Shown: positions 25,665 to 32,527 of the stretch, in pieces
How the letters are laid out: every line of letters starts with the position of its first letter
Numbering within the stretch: the first letter of the stretch is position 1
Assembly: GCA_937120965.1 (NCBI GenBank)
Contig: CAKZKA010000053.1
Span: 1 to 38,245 of the forward strand
Direction: 5' to 3'
DNA length: 38,245 bases
Source of the DNA: an uncultured Chloroflexota bacterium
GTDB lineage: Bacteria; Chloroflexota; Chloroflexia; Chloroflexales; Chloroflexaceae
The notes under the pieces: generated by a model
Databases searched by the model: none
What the model was told of the DNA's origin: nothing
What the model saw: the letters and a program-made list of their open reading frames with translations, nothing else
Position numbers and translations under genes: made by a program

Positions 25665-25701
25665 AAAACGGCTTTCGCGCCTCTCGGGCGAAAGCCGTTT
25701 T
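25665..25701. terminator. bidirectional intrinsic terminator-like hairpin
   Basis: AAAACGGCTTTCGC (25665-25678) pairs perfectly with GCGAAAGCCGTTTT (25688-25701) around a 9-nt loop. A GC-rich core with A's on one flank and T's on the other fits an intrinsic terminator on either strand. It would end htpX transcription before the next gene. Confidence 0.7.
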
Positions 25702-25712
25702 GCGTGTGGTAG

Positions 25713-25718
25713 TATACT
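25713..25718 (+). promoter_or_regulatory. possible -10 element
   Basis: TATACT lies about 40 bp upstream of the glycosidase-like gene, directly after the hairpin. No good -35 match exists at the right distance, so support is weak. Confidence 0.3.
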
Positions 25719-25759
25719 GACCGGTACGAGCGGCGCATGCCCTGATCAGAGGAGGCCCT

Positions 25760-27265
25760 ATGCGCGCATGGCATACCTTCCGCAGCGCCCGTCTTACACC
25801 CCTGGCGATCGCCTTCTTGCTCCTCGCGATCATGCTCTCCCCGTTCACGGCCCGCCCGGTCGCGGCGCAGGCACCCCTGGCGCAACTGCGCGCCTTCTGG
25901 GTGGATAATCTCAACCCGGGCTTCTACAACCACCCCCAGGTTGACGAACTGGTCGAGAATGTCGTGCGCGCCGGCGCCAACGCGATCTTCGTGCAGGCCC
26001 GTCGCCACGGCGACGCCTGGTACAATCGCGCCTTTGAGCCGCGGGGCGCCGACCCGCGCCTCGCCCCGGCCCACGAATTTGACCCCCTCGAGTACCTGAT
26101 CGAAAAGGCCCACTCGCGGGGCGTGCAGGTCCACGCCTGGCTGGTGATCTCGGTGACCTGTCGCCCGTCTGACCGGCTCTGGAACCATCCGCAACACGTT
26201 TGCACCGCCCACGGCCCGCAGGCCAGCGGCGCCGAACGCTGGACCACGGCGACCTACAACGGCGTGCAGGTGGGCGATCTGGATTTCGGGCATCCTGCTT
26301 CGATCGCCTACCTGGAGCGGCTGGTCCAGCATCTGCTGCGGGCCTACCCCGCTCTGGACGGCATCCATTGGGACTATATTCGCTTCGCTGGTAGGGAATA
26401 CGGCTACAACCAGGTGAGCCTCGAGCGTTTCAACCAGGCCCAGGGACGCCCGCTCAACAGCCGCCCCGCACCCGATGACCCCGCCTGGTCGCAGTGGCGG
26501 CGCGACCGGGTGAGCGAGCTGGCCCGGCGGCTGTACATCCGCGCCAAGGCCGAAAACCCCGCCATTCAGGTCAGTGCGGCGACCATCGCCTGGGGCGGCC
26601 TGGGCAACAACGGCGAGTGGTGGCGCTCGGCGGCTTACGACCGTGTCTTCCAGGACTGGCCGGCCTGGCTCGAGGAGGGCATTCTCGATTTCGCGGTGCC
26701 GATGTACTACTTTGCCGAGGGCGATCCGCGTTCGCGAGACTGGTACGACGGCTGGCTGCGTTTCAGCCGCGAGCGCGCGGGGCGCCGGGCGATTGTGCCC
26801 GGTATCGGGGCCTGGCTCAACACGCCTGAGCAGAATATCAGCCAGGTGCAGCGGGCGCTGGCCGCCGATGGGCAGGGGCGCGGCACCGCAGGGGTGGCGT
26901 TCTTCTCCTACGCCAATGCTATTGCCGGGATCAACGACGAAAAGCGGCGGACGTTTATGGATCAGTTGCGCGCCACCGTGTTTGCGCAACCGGCAGTGGC
27001 GCCCGCCTGGCCGTGGATCGCCGCGCCCACCGGCGGCCACCTCCAGGGCATCGCCACCATTGATGGGCAGGTCATTCCCGGCGCAAAAGTCACACTCTTC
27101 CACAACGGCGCGTGGCTCCGTGACCTGACCGCGTCAGGCGATGGCTGGTTCGGAGCCGTCGAAGTGCCGCCCGGCCTCTACACTCTCGCCATCACCCACC
27201 CCGACGGGCGCCAGGTCTGGCGCGAGGGAGTGGAGGTGCGCCCGGGTCTGGTTACCAGCCTGTAG
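25760..27265 (+). CDS. secreted glycoside hydrolase-like protein (DUF187/GHL10)
   Basis: This 501-residue exported protein has a signal peptide (1-37: basic start, hydrophobic core, likely cleavage after VAAQA). The main domain (about 40-395) shows a TIM-barrel pattern seen in the DUF187/GHL10 family: LRAFWVDNLNPGFYN, VRAGANAIFVQARRHGDAWY, VHAWLVISV, GIHWDYIRFAG and FAVPMYYF. A C-terminal beta domain (about 408-495, starting GIATIDGQVIPGAKVTLF) resembles carboxypeptidase regulatory-like folds. The substrate is unknown; a cell-envelope or extracellular polysaccharide is likely. The ATG at 25760 follows GAGGAGG by 4 nt. Confidence 0.9.
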   Translation: MRAWHTFRSARLTPLAIAFLLLAIMLSPFTARPVAAQAPLAQLRAFWVDNLNPGFYNHPQVDELVENVVRAGANAIFVQARRHGDAWYNRAFEPRGADPRLAPAHEFDPLEYLIEKAHSRGVQVHAWLVISVTCRPSDRLWNHPQHVCTAHGPQASGAERWTTATYNGVQVGDLDFGHPASIAYLERLVQHLLRAYPALDGIHWDYIRFAGREYGYNQVSLERFNQAQGRPLNSRPAPDDPAWSQWRRDRVSELARRLYIRAKAENPAIQVSAATIAWGGLGNNGEWWRSAAYDRVFQDWPAWLEEGILDFAVPMYYFAEGDPRSRDWYDGWLRFSRERAGRRAIVPGIGAWLNTPEQNISQVQRALAADGQGRGTAGVAFFSYANAIAGINDEKRRTFMDQLRATVFAQPAVAPAWPWIAAPTGGHLQGIATIDGQVIPGAKVTLFHNGAWLRDLTASGDGWFGAVEVPPGLYTLAITHPDGRQVWREGVEVRPGLVTSL

Positions 27266-27387
27266 CGCCACGCCCGACGGGCGCCAGAAAGCGGGACAAC
27301 CCGGTTGCCCCACTCCCCTCGTCCGCGCGCGGGAGAGGGCTGCGTGCGCCTGCGTTGCATCGGCCCTGAGACACGCACAACGTTCTG

Positions 27388-27416
27388 TTCACAGATTGTT
27401 AATTATGGTTTAAAAT
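27388..27416 (+). promoter_or_regulatory. putative sigma-70 promoter
   Basis: TTCACA (27388-27393) and TAAAAT (27411-27416) are separated by 17 bp within a strikingly AT-rich patch (27387-27422). It could drive the zinc-ribbon gene starting at 27696, giving a leader of about 270 nt that contains two strong hairpins. Confidence 0.5.
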
Positions 27417-27555
27417 TAAAAACATGGGGTATGGAAGGTCCAGCCCTGCATTCCGCTCCACAGTGGTACGGATGCCACAACACGTTCCGGGAGTGTCAGT
27501 AGCGCCACAAGATACTGTCTTGGCGAGGGTGTGAGGGGCCTGCGGCCTCCGAAAC

Positions 27556-27626
27556 CCCTTTCCGGTACGCGGCGGTTGCGCCGCGCACCGGAAAGGGACG
27601 CGCGGAGGGGCTTCGCCCCTCCGCGC
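27556..27626 (+). other. two consecutive strong hairpins in a leader region
   Basis: The first hairpin (27556-27597) pairs CCCTTTCCGGT and CGCGGCG with CGCCGCG and ACCGGAAAGGG, with one A-C mismatch and a GTTG loop. The second (27600-27626) pairs GCGCGGAGGGGC with GCCCCTCCGCGC around a TTC loop. They lie between the putative promoter at 27388 and the gene at 27696. They could be an attenuator, a small RNA, or a variant of the intergenic hairpin family. The region 27266-27555 holds one ACAACCCGGTTGCCCC repeat variant and no gene. Confidence 0.6.
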
Positions 27627-27695
27627 CTTCCAGAAGCAGAAGTCTGGCTGGAGTACCGACTGCCCGGTGCAACCGACAGAAGGGGGTTCAAGAGC

Positions 27696-28052
27696 ATGAG
27701 GGTCACGCGCGAGCATCATGTTATGCGGCGAGCAGGAGTGAACGAGACAGGCGCCGAAGAGTGGGTGTGCCCCCATTGTGGCCACCGGCTGGAGCTTCGG
27801 CTTCGACCGGTGTTGCAGGTCGAGGTGCTGGCGATGGGTGATGCGTGGGCCACGCACTGCGGCGGTCTGAACAGGATGGCAGGCGGGCCATTGCTCCTCG
27901 CTGCTGAATCCAGCCCATTCGCGGCGACCGAAGATCTCCCTTCCAGTGGTGGCGCCAATCTGGAGAACGATCAGGCGCTCGACTGGCTTCGCCCCTGGCT
28001 CAAGGCGCTCAACGCGCTCGAGGATGAGGGCCTGAGTCTCCCTGATCTGTAG
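27696..28052 (+). CDS. small zinc-ribbon hypothetical protein
   Basis: This 118-residue protein has one clear zinc-binding knuckle, EEWVCPHCGHRLELRLRP (about residues 22-39). A second cysteine in ATHCGG (about residue 53) may help complete a site. The C-terminal half is acidic and Leu/Trp-containing. No family is recognised. The start is uncertain: the ATG at 27696 has AAGGGGG rather far upstream, and the ATG at 27723 gives a shorter form beginning closer to the zinc knuckle. The upstream open frame passes through hairpin DNA and is discounted. Confidence 0.6.
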   Translation: MRVTREHHVMRRAGVNETGAEEWVCPHCGHRLELRLRPVLQVEVLAMGDAWATHCGGLNRMAGGPLLLAAESSPFAATEDLPSSGGANLENDQALDWLRPWLKALNALEDEGLSLPDL

Positions 28053-28144
28053 ACCCCGGAACAGCCTGCTGCTGAACCTGCGGGGGCGCGGGGAGACCGC
28101 TATGGCCCGCCCCCCTTTCGGGGTGCACTGATTCGTCTCATTCC

Positions 28145-28440
28145 CCTGGCTGTCAGCGCCGGGAGGGGTGCGGGGAAACCAGGTTTTCCCGCATGTTCAC
28201 ATCAGGCCCCATGCGCGGAGCGCACAACGCCGCGATGAATATGGGGCGTCTTTGGGAGGGCCGCCCCCTCCCTGGCCCTCCCCCGCTGGGGGAGGGAACC
28301 GGGCTCCTCCCCACAGGGAGGGGATTGGGGAAACCTGGTTTCCCCATGTCCCACCTGCTGGTGGGAGCGGCTGGCGCCCCCCACAGGCAGGGGTGCGGTT
28401 CGACAGGCTCACCGCAGGTGGGGAAACCCGGTTTTCCCGT
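28145..28440. repeat. composite repeat cluster downstream of the zinc-ribbon gene
   Basis: This stretch contains GGGGAAACCAGGTTTTCCC, GCATGTTCACATCAGG (about 28190-28205), a GCGCACAACGCCGCGATGAAT segment, GGGAGGGCCGCCCCCTCCC, GGGGAAACCTGGTTTCCCC, and a final GGGGAAACCCGGTTTTCCC. The gap from 28053 to 28445 has no convincing gene. Its last 49 bp form one arm of the perfect inverted repeat listed separately. Confidence 0.7.
28386..28434 (+). repeat. left arm of a perfect 49-bp inverted repeat
   Basis: These 49 bp (starting GGCAGGGGTGCGG, ending GGGGAAACCCGGTTT) are the exact reverse complement of 29607-29655. The two arms bracket the helix-hairpin-helix gene at 28446-29549, with 11 bp between this arm and its stop codon. 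Confidence 0.9.
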
Positions 28441-28445
28441 ATTTT

Positions 28446-29549
28446 TCAAGGAAGCACCCGCAAGCGCGGCCCTGCAACAGCGGCCAGCGCCGTCGCACCG
28501 GAGAGCATCGCGACCAGCAGCGTGTGGTAGCGCCCAACCATCGGCAGTTCGAAGGTCAGTTCCAGCGGCACGTCCTGGATGGGAGGGGCCACCTGCCCGC
28601 TGGCGCTCTGGAGCACGGTTGTGGCTCCGCTCTCCAGATCGGAAGCGACCATAACGGCAGTGTAGGCGACCGGCGCGTCGACGCCATCGCCAGTCGCCGC
28701 AATGTGGAGGGTCGAGCGGGCGCATAACCGGGTCACACCAGCCGGTGATGGGGTGGGCAGTTGCTCCAGAACGAGTTCGTCGAGGAACAATTCGTACAGG
28801 CTGCCTTGCGCCGGTTCGGGCAGTGGCGGCGCCGGATGTACGAAGAAGCGCACGATCTGCCCTTCACCGGGCAGGGGTTCCGGCGCAGGCGGCTGGCCCT
28901 CGCGAATGATGCCCAGGTCGAGCACCTCGCCGTTCGCGTCGAGGCGCACTTCGACCACCGCGGCTGCCTCGCCTGGCCGGTCGGATGAAAGCGTTGGCGG
29001 AACAGGCGCTTTGCCGGCCTCTGCCAGGATCCGGGCCTGTTCGATCCAGCCACGTTTGACGATGGACTCAGCCGGTCGTTTGAGTAATTCGCCCAGCTCC
29101 TCGGCTGAAGAGCCGGCCAGTTGGGCGAAGGTGCTGATCCCGGCCTTGCGCAGCCGTTGCGCCGTCGTGGGGGTGATGCCGTTGATGCGGGTCAGGTCAT
29201 CAACCGGCGCCTCCGGCGCAGCTTCAGCCGTCTCATCGGTCGGGGCAGGCGGCATCGCGCCGGGCGCCTCGGCTGGCGGCTGACCGGCGCCTGGGGGTTC
29301 GCTCAGACCAACCACGCTGATCATCCAGTCCAGCAACTCCTGACCGGGCATGCCCGGCCAGGTCATCGAGATGCCACGCTCTTCCTGATCGGCCCGGGTC
29401 TCCCAGATCAGCCCTTCCCCCTCACCGGTCGCCGAGTGGATCGTAACGTGGAACGCAGCGCGCTCGCGCCAGGCCAACGGTGGCCGATTGCCGCTCTCGG
29501 GTGGGTTCGAACCGGCCTGAGAGGGTGTTGCTCCCTCGGATTCGCTCAT
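28446..29549 (-). CDS. helix-hairpin-helix domain protein of unknown function
   Basis: This 367-residue protein has no signal peptide or membrane segment. Residues about 25-82 form a conserved-looking N-terminal domain (LAWRERAAFHVTIHSATGEG), followed by a Pro/Ala linker. A helix-hairpin-helix pair (about 117-178) contains DDLTRINGITPTTAQRLRKA and ISTFAQLAGSSAEELGELL, a type often found in DNA-binding or scaffold proteins. The rest (about 190-367) looks beta-rich. The ATG at 29549 follows AGGAG by about 6 nt. It lies downstream of a trypsin-like protease gene in the same orientation and is bracketed by a perfect 49-bp inverted repeat. I recognise no overall family. Confidence 0.8.
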   Translation of the reverse strand: MSESEGATPSQAGSNPPESGNRPPLAWRERAAFHVTIHSATGEGEGLIWETRADQEERGISMTWPGMPGQELLDWMISVVGLSEPPGAGQPPAEAPGAMPPAPTDETAEAAPEAPVDDLTRINGITPTTAQRLRKAGISTFAQLAGSSAEELGELLKRPAESIVKRGWIEQARILAEAGKAPVPPTLSSDRPGEAAAVVEVRLDANGEVLDLGIIREGQPPAPEPLPGEGQIVRFFVHPAPPLPEPAQGSLYELFLDELVLEQLPTPSPAGVTRLCARSTLHIAATGDGVDAPVAYTAVMVASDLESGATTVLQSASGQVAPPIQDVPLELTFELPMVGRYHTLLVAMLSGATALAAVAGPRLRVLP

Positions 29550-29604
29550 TGCAGACTCCTGTTGGCACATATGTAGCTCACGCTGCCCGAGTACGAAAGA
29601 GGAA

Positions 29605-29770
29605 GGAAACCGGGTTTCCCCACCTGCGGTGAGCCTGTCGAACCGCACCCCTGCCCGTCGGGGCGCCAGACGAACCCTGCCGCGGTTGGGTATGGGGAAA
29701 CCGGGTTTCCCCATACCCCTCCCTGAGGGGAGGGTTTGGAAAGGCTGCGCCCTCCGATGAACCCCTTGTT
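29605..29770. repeat. composite repeat between the protease and HhH genes
   Basis: This includes the right arm of the perfect inverted repeat, a second palindrome GGGGAAACCGGGTTTCCCC (about 29694-29712), CCCTCCCTGAGGGGAGGG, and a GGCTGCGCCCTCC remnant. The 278-bp gap has no gene. It separates the protease and helix-hairpin-helix genes, so they may not share one uninterrupted transcript. Confidence 0.7.
29607..29655 (-). repeat. right arm of a perfect 49-bp inverted repeat
   Basis: This is the exact reverse complement of 28386-28434. Other members of the repeat family in the window differ from each other at several positions, so perfect identity over 49 bp suggests a recent event or ongoing homogenisation. 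Confidence 0.9.
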
Positions 29771-29827
29771 CATCACGGTAGTGTGCGTTGCAGCCGTATG
29801 GACGGCGGATAATATAATCTCCAGCCT

Positions 29828-30832
29828 TCAGGCCAGGTCCACCTCCAGCGCATCGAGGACCGCCTGCATATCCATGCCCTGGGCGCGAGTGCCATCGCGC
29901 AGGCCGGCATAATGGACGGCGACCGCTTGCCCCGTGGCAGCATCGAGCCACCACGAGCCGGAGTCACCCGGCATGCTGACCAGGGCCGTGCTGCGGTCCA
30001 GCGGGTAGCGGCTGATGGTGACGACCCGCTCGATGAGTCGCAACCAGTTGCCCTGGTAGGTCATCTTGTTGAACCCTTCAATGCCGGTGACCACGCCGAA
30101 GGTCTTGCCGCTGGTCAGTCCGGATTTGACCACCTGCATTCCTAGCTGTGCCCCGGTCACGCCGGTGACCCTGCCAACCTCGAGTTGGAGATTCTCCCAG
30201 CGCTCCGGCCGCGGATCGACCAGTTCGGCCACGGCAACATCCAGGCACAACTGGCCCGGCGCAGGCACCGAGAGGCGCTCTCGCGCAGCGCGGGCAACAA
30301 TGGGCGTTCGAGGGCCAGACGAACGCAAGATCGGTTGATGGATGGGCTGGCCCGCGCGGGCGTTGCGCGTGGCATACAGTACGTGCCAGTTGCTCAGGAT
30401 CATAGCCGCGCCATTCTGGCGGTCGCGGACGACCCCGCCAAGGGTGCCGTAAATATCAGCAAAGGCCGAAATGCCCAATCCGCCGCATAGCCGCGTACGC
30501 GGCGCGGTGCGCGGGCCAGACGGCGCCTCGGCCAGTAGTGGCACGCCGTATTCGGCCTCGATCACGTCGGTCTCAAACTGCCCGATACGCCGGGGCAAAA
30601 CTTTGAGCTTCAGGGCCTCAAGCTCGTCCAGGGTGTATTTTTTCGTGACGTGAAAGCGCAGGCTTACGCTGTCGGCGTCCCAGTACCGCTTCCGTGTGAC
30701 GGAGTCAGTGCGCCGGGGAAAGCCGAAATCAATCAGTCCAATGCTGTACTCAGGGCTGAGGAGGTAGTCCTGAATCATGCTTCGCAAGCTCAGGCGGGCC
30801 CGTTCAATCAGGCGCGGGTCAACACGTATCAT
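29828..30832 (-). CDS. trypsin-like serine protease without signal peptide
   Basis: This 334-residue protein has a trypsin-like fold with an intact triad: His150 (ILSNWHVL), Asp198 (QLCLDVAVAEL) and Ser291 (MPGDSGSWW). The N-terminal 110 residues (containing VSLRFHVTKKYTLDELEAL and ETDVIEAEYGVP) resemble the extra domain found in some cytosolic-looking bacterial and plant NAL1-type proteases; that comparison is from memory. No signal peptide or membrane anchor is visible, which is unusual for this fold. The ATG at 30832 follows AAGGA. The longer frame to 31033 lacks support. Neighbours are a protein of unknown family upstream and a helix-hairpin-helix protein downstream. Confidence 0.88.
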   Translation of the reverse strand: MIRVDPRLIERARLSLRSMIQDYLLSPEYSIGLIDFGFPRRTDSVTRKRYWDADSVSLRFHVTKKYTLDELEALKLKVLPRRIGQFETDVIEAEYGVPLLAEAPSGPRTAPRTRLCGGLGISAFADIYGTLGGVVRDRQNGAAMILSNWHVLYATRNARAGQPIHQPILRSSGPRTPIVARAARERLSVPAPGQLCLDVAVAELVDPRPERWENLQLEVGRVTGVTGAQLGMQVVKSGLTSGKTFGVVTGIEGFNKMTYQGNWLRLIERVVTISRYPLDRSTALVSMPGDSGSWWLDAATGQAVAVHYAGLRDGTRAQGMDMQAVLDALEVDLA

Positions 30833-30978
30833 GGTTCGGTTCCTTATGATGCTGCTGGCAAACCCCGCGTCGTCCACAGCGGGTGCGCGAGCGCCTCGCC
30901 CGTATGCGGGCCGGAGCCCGTGTGCCCGGGTTCGCCAGCGGTAATCTCTCCTTGCCCCATCGCGCCTCCCACTCCTCC

Positions 30979-31009
30979 GCCCTCCTCTCCCGTTGAGGGA
31001 GAGGAGGGC
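30979..31009 (-). terminator. perfect 13-bp hairpin between two minus-strand genes
   Basis: GCCCTCCTCTCCC (30979-30991) pairs with GGGAGAGGAGGGC (30997-31009) around a 5-nt loop, 28 bp downstream of the gene ending at 31037. There is no U-tract. It may attenuate transcription into the protease gene or protect the upstream message. Confidence 0.5.
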
Positions 31010-31036
31010 AGCGGCAGCACGCTGGCGATGCACCGC

Positions 31037-31669
31037 TTAGCGGTAGACGTCGAAGCGCACCGGACCCTGGTAGCGCGAGTGCGAACCGAGGGTGAAGAGC
31101 GAGCTGTCGAACTCGTAGACCAGGGTGGCATAGCCAGCGAAGGGAGGCGCCAGCTCGCCGTTGCAGCCGGTGATGCGGCCACGCAGGTTGACCTCGTGGA
31201 TGCCTTCGTGCTCGGGCTTGAGTTCGATGATGTACACATACCAGGCCTGGCCGGGCACGAAGTGGCTGGTATGCGAACCGGACAGGGCAAGCTCCTTGGA
31301 CAGGCTGGTGACGTTGTTGGTATCCCACGAGATCGTGTAGGGCAGGCCGAAGTTGGCAAGGATGGAAGCGGAGGTCGGCACCGGGAAGAACTCATTCAGG
31401 TACAGGATCGAGGCGATGTACACCGTCTCTCCCAGTCGCACAACCTGGTTGGGGGCCGGGAAGGGCGGAATTGGCGCCTTGAACGGACCGTAGGCGTACA
31501 TGTCCCACCACAGAGCCGGGCCAGCCGTCTGTGGCACTGCCTTCGCCATCATTTCATCATGGACGGCCTGCAACTTTGCTTCGAGCGCGGCGCGGATCTG
31601 CTCCACGGACACCTCGATTGCGCCACTCCGACTCACCGCCATCTCGCCACGGGTTACCACTGCTGTCAT
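31037..31669 (-). CDS. hypothetical protein, unknown family
   Basis: This 210-residue protein has an N-terminal region with a predicted amphipathic helix (about 18-43: VSVEQIRAALEAKLQAVHDE). An aromatic, beta-rich body follows, with features such as ALWWDMYAYGPFKAP, NQVVRLGETVYIASILYLN, WYVYIIELKPEHEG and GYATLVYEFDSSL. No signal peptide or membrane helix is present. The pattern suggests a beta-sandwich, but I recognise no family. The ATG at 31669 is firmly placed by GGAGG 7 nt upstream. It is the first of three minus-strand genes, followed by the trypsin-like protease and helix-hairpin-helix genes, so it could be a substrate, inhibitor or partner of the protease. Confidence 0.85.
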   Translation of the reverse strand: MTAVVTRGEMAVSRSGAIEVSVEQIRAALEAKLQAVHDEMMAKAVPQTAGPALWWDMYAYGPFKAPIPPFPAPNQVVRLGETVYIASILYLNEFFPVPTSASILANFGLPYTISWDTNNVTSLSKELALSGSHTSHFVPGQAWYVYIIELKPEHEGIHEVNLRGRITGCNGELAPPFAGYATLVYEFDSSLFTLGSHSRYQGPVRFDVYR

Positions 31670-31880
31670 CGCGACACCTCCAGATAGGCTAGGTCTCGAA
31701 CGACGCCCGCTGCGTCGTTCCGACGGAAGCCAGGATAGGCTCCCCCGCTCACCCGTAGCTCAGATTCTTTGCTAACCGCCGCACAAATCTGACTCCTGCC
31801 GCAGCCGGGCGCAGCGGTGAGCGGCGATCCATGCCTGCGTGCGGCGCCTGAGGGCTTCGCCCTCCCAAGCCCTCCCCGCC

Positions 31881-32220
31881 GGCAGGGGTGTGGGGAACTC
31901 CGGCTTCCCCATGTCCCACCCGCTGCTGGGAGCGGCTGGCGCCCCCACCGGCAGGGGAATGGGGCGGACAGAACGTATGAGCGCCGATGGGCGTTATGGC
32001 ATTGGGATGCGCCGCTTGGTCCTCACCCCCTCCCCCTCTCCAGCTTCGCTGGAGAGGGGAGACCAGAGCCATGCGCGGGGGCGTTCCAATGCGGTATAAG
32101 CCACGTTAGCCCGGATGTTCTGTCCGCCCTTAAACCGGCAGGGGCGTGGGGAACGCCGGCTTCCCCATGTCCCACCCGCTGCTGGGAGCGGCTGGCGCCC
32201 CCACCGGCAGGGGAATGGGG
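31881..32220. repeat. 84-bp direct repeats flanking a MITE-like element
   Basis: The segments 31881-31964 and 32137-32220 match at about 82 of 84 positions, with a 256-bp period. Each carries GGGGAACnCCGGCTTCCCC, CCCACCCGCTGCTGGGAGCG and CACCGGCAGGGGAATGGGG. The MITE-like element lies exactly between them. Together with a composite repeat at about 31850-31880 and a final ATGTTCACCTCAG (about 32239-32251), they fill the gap 31670-32527, which has no convincing gene. Confidence 0.8.
31962..32129. repeat. MITE-like dispersed element, copy 2
   Basis: This 168-bp element has perfect 13-bp terminal inverted repeats: GGGCGGACAGAAC (31962-31974) and GTTCTGTCCGCCC (32117-32129). An internal perfect 12-bp hairpin, CCCCTCTCCAGC-TTC-GCTGGAGAGGGG, lies at 32033-32059. 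The right half is nearly identical to the end of copy 1 (2663-2738). It has no coding capacity of note. Confidence 0.75.
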
Positions 32221-32527
32221 AAACCCGGTTTCCCCGTATGTTCACCTCAGAGTTTGCCGCATGCGCCGCCCTATCTGCCCGGCCAGACGAGTTTTGATTG
32301 GGCAGTTTCTGATCAGCCTGTGAGCGGCCTCATAGCACCCGTTGAGTCTGGAATGAGCACCAGATAACCGCGGCACAATCGGTAACTCCGCGCTCAGCGA
32401 ACCAGGAGCGGAGCCACGAGCACTCAGGGATCGTATGGGCAGGTGATGTGTGAACGCGTGGCGAGCGTGGCCGGGAGAGCTGGGGAGGAGGGTGTGGAGA
32501 GGGGCGGATAAAAGGCCCGCGAGGGAA

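Noticed and set aside
29500-29520. GGTTCGAACC, resembling a tRNA T-loop
   Set aside because: It lies inside the coding sequence of the HhH protein, and no acceptor or anticodon arms can be drawn around it.
31817-32323. Open frames through the repeat cluster, with GKPGFP- or GETRFP-like peptides
   Set aside because: The peptides are translations of the palindromic repeat and recur wherever it occurs. The same applies to apparent N-terminal extensions of ftsZ, murB and the HhH protein.
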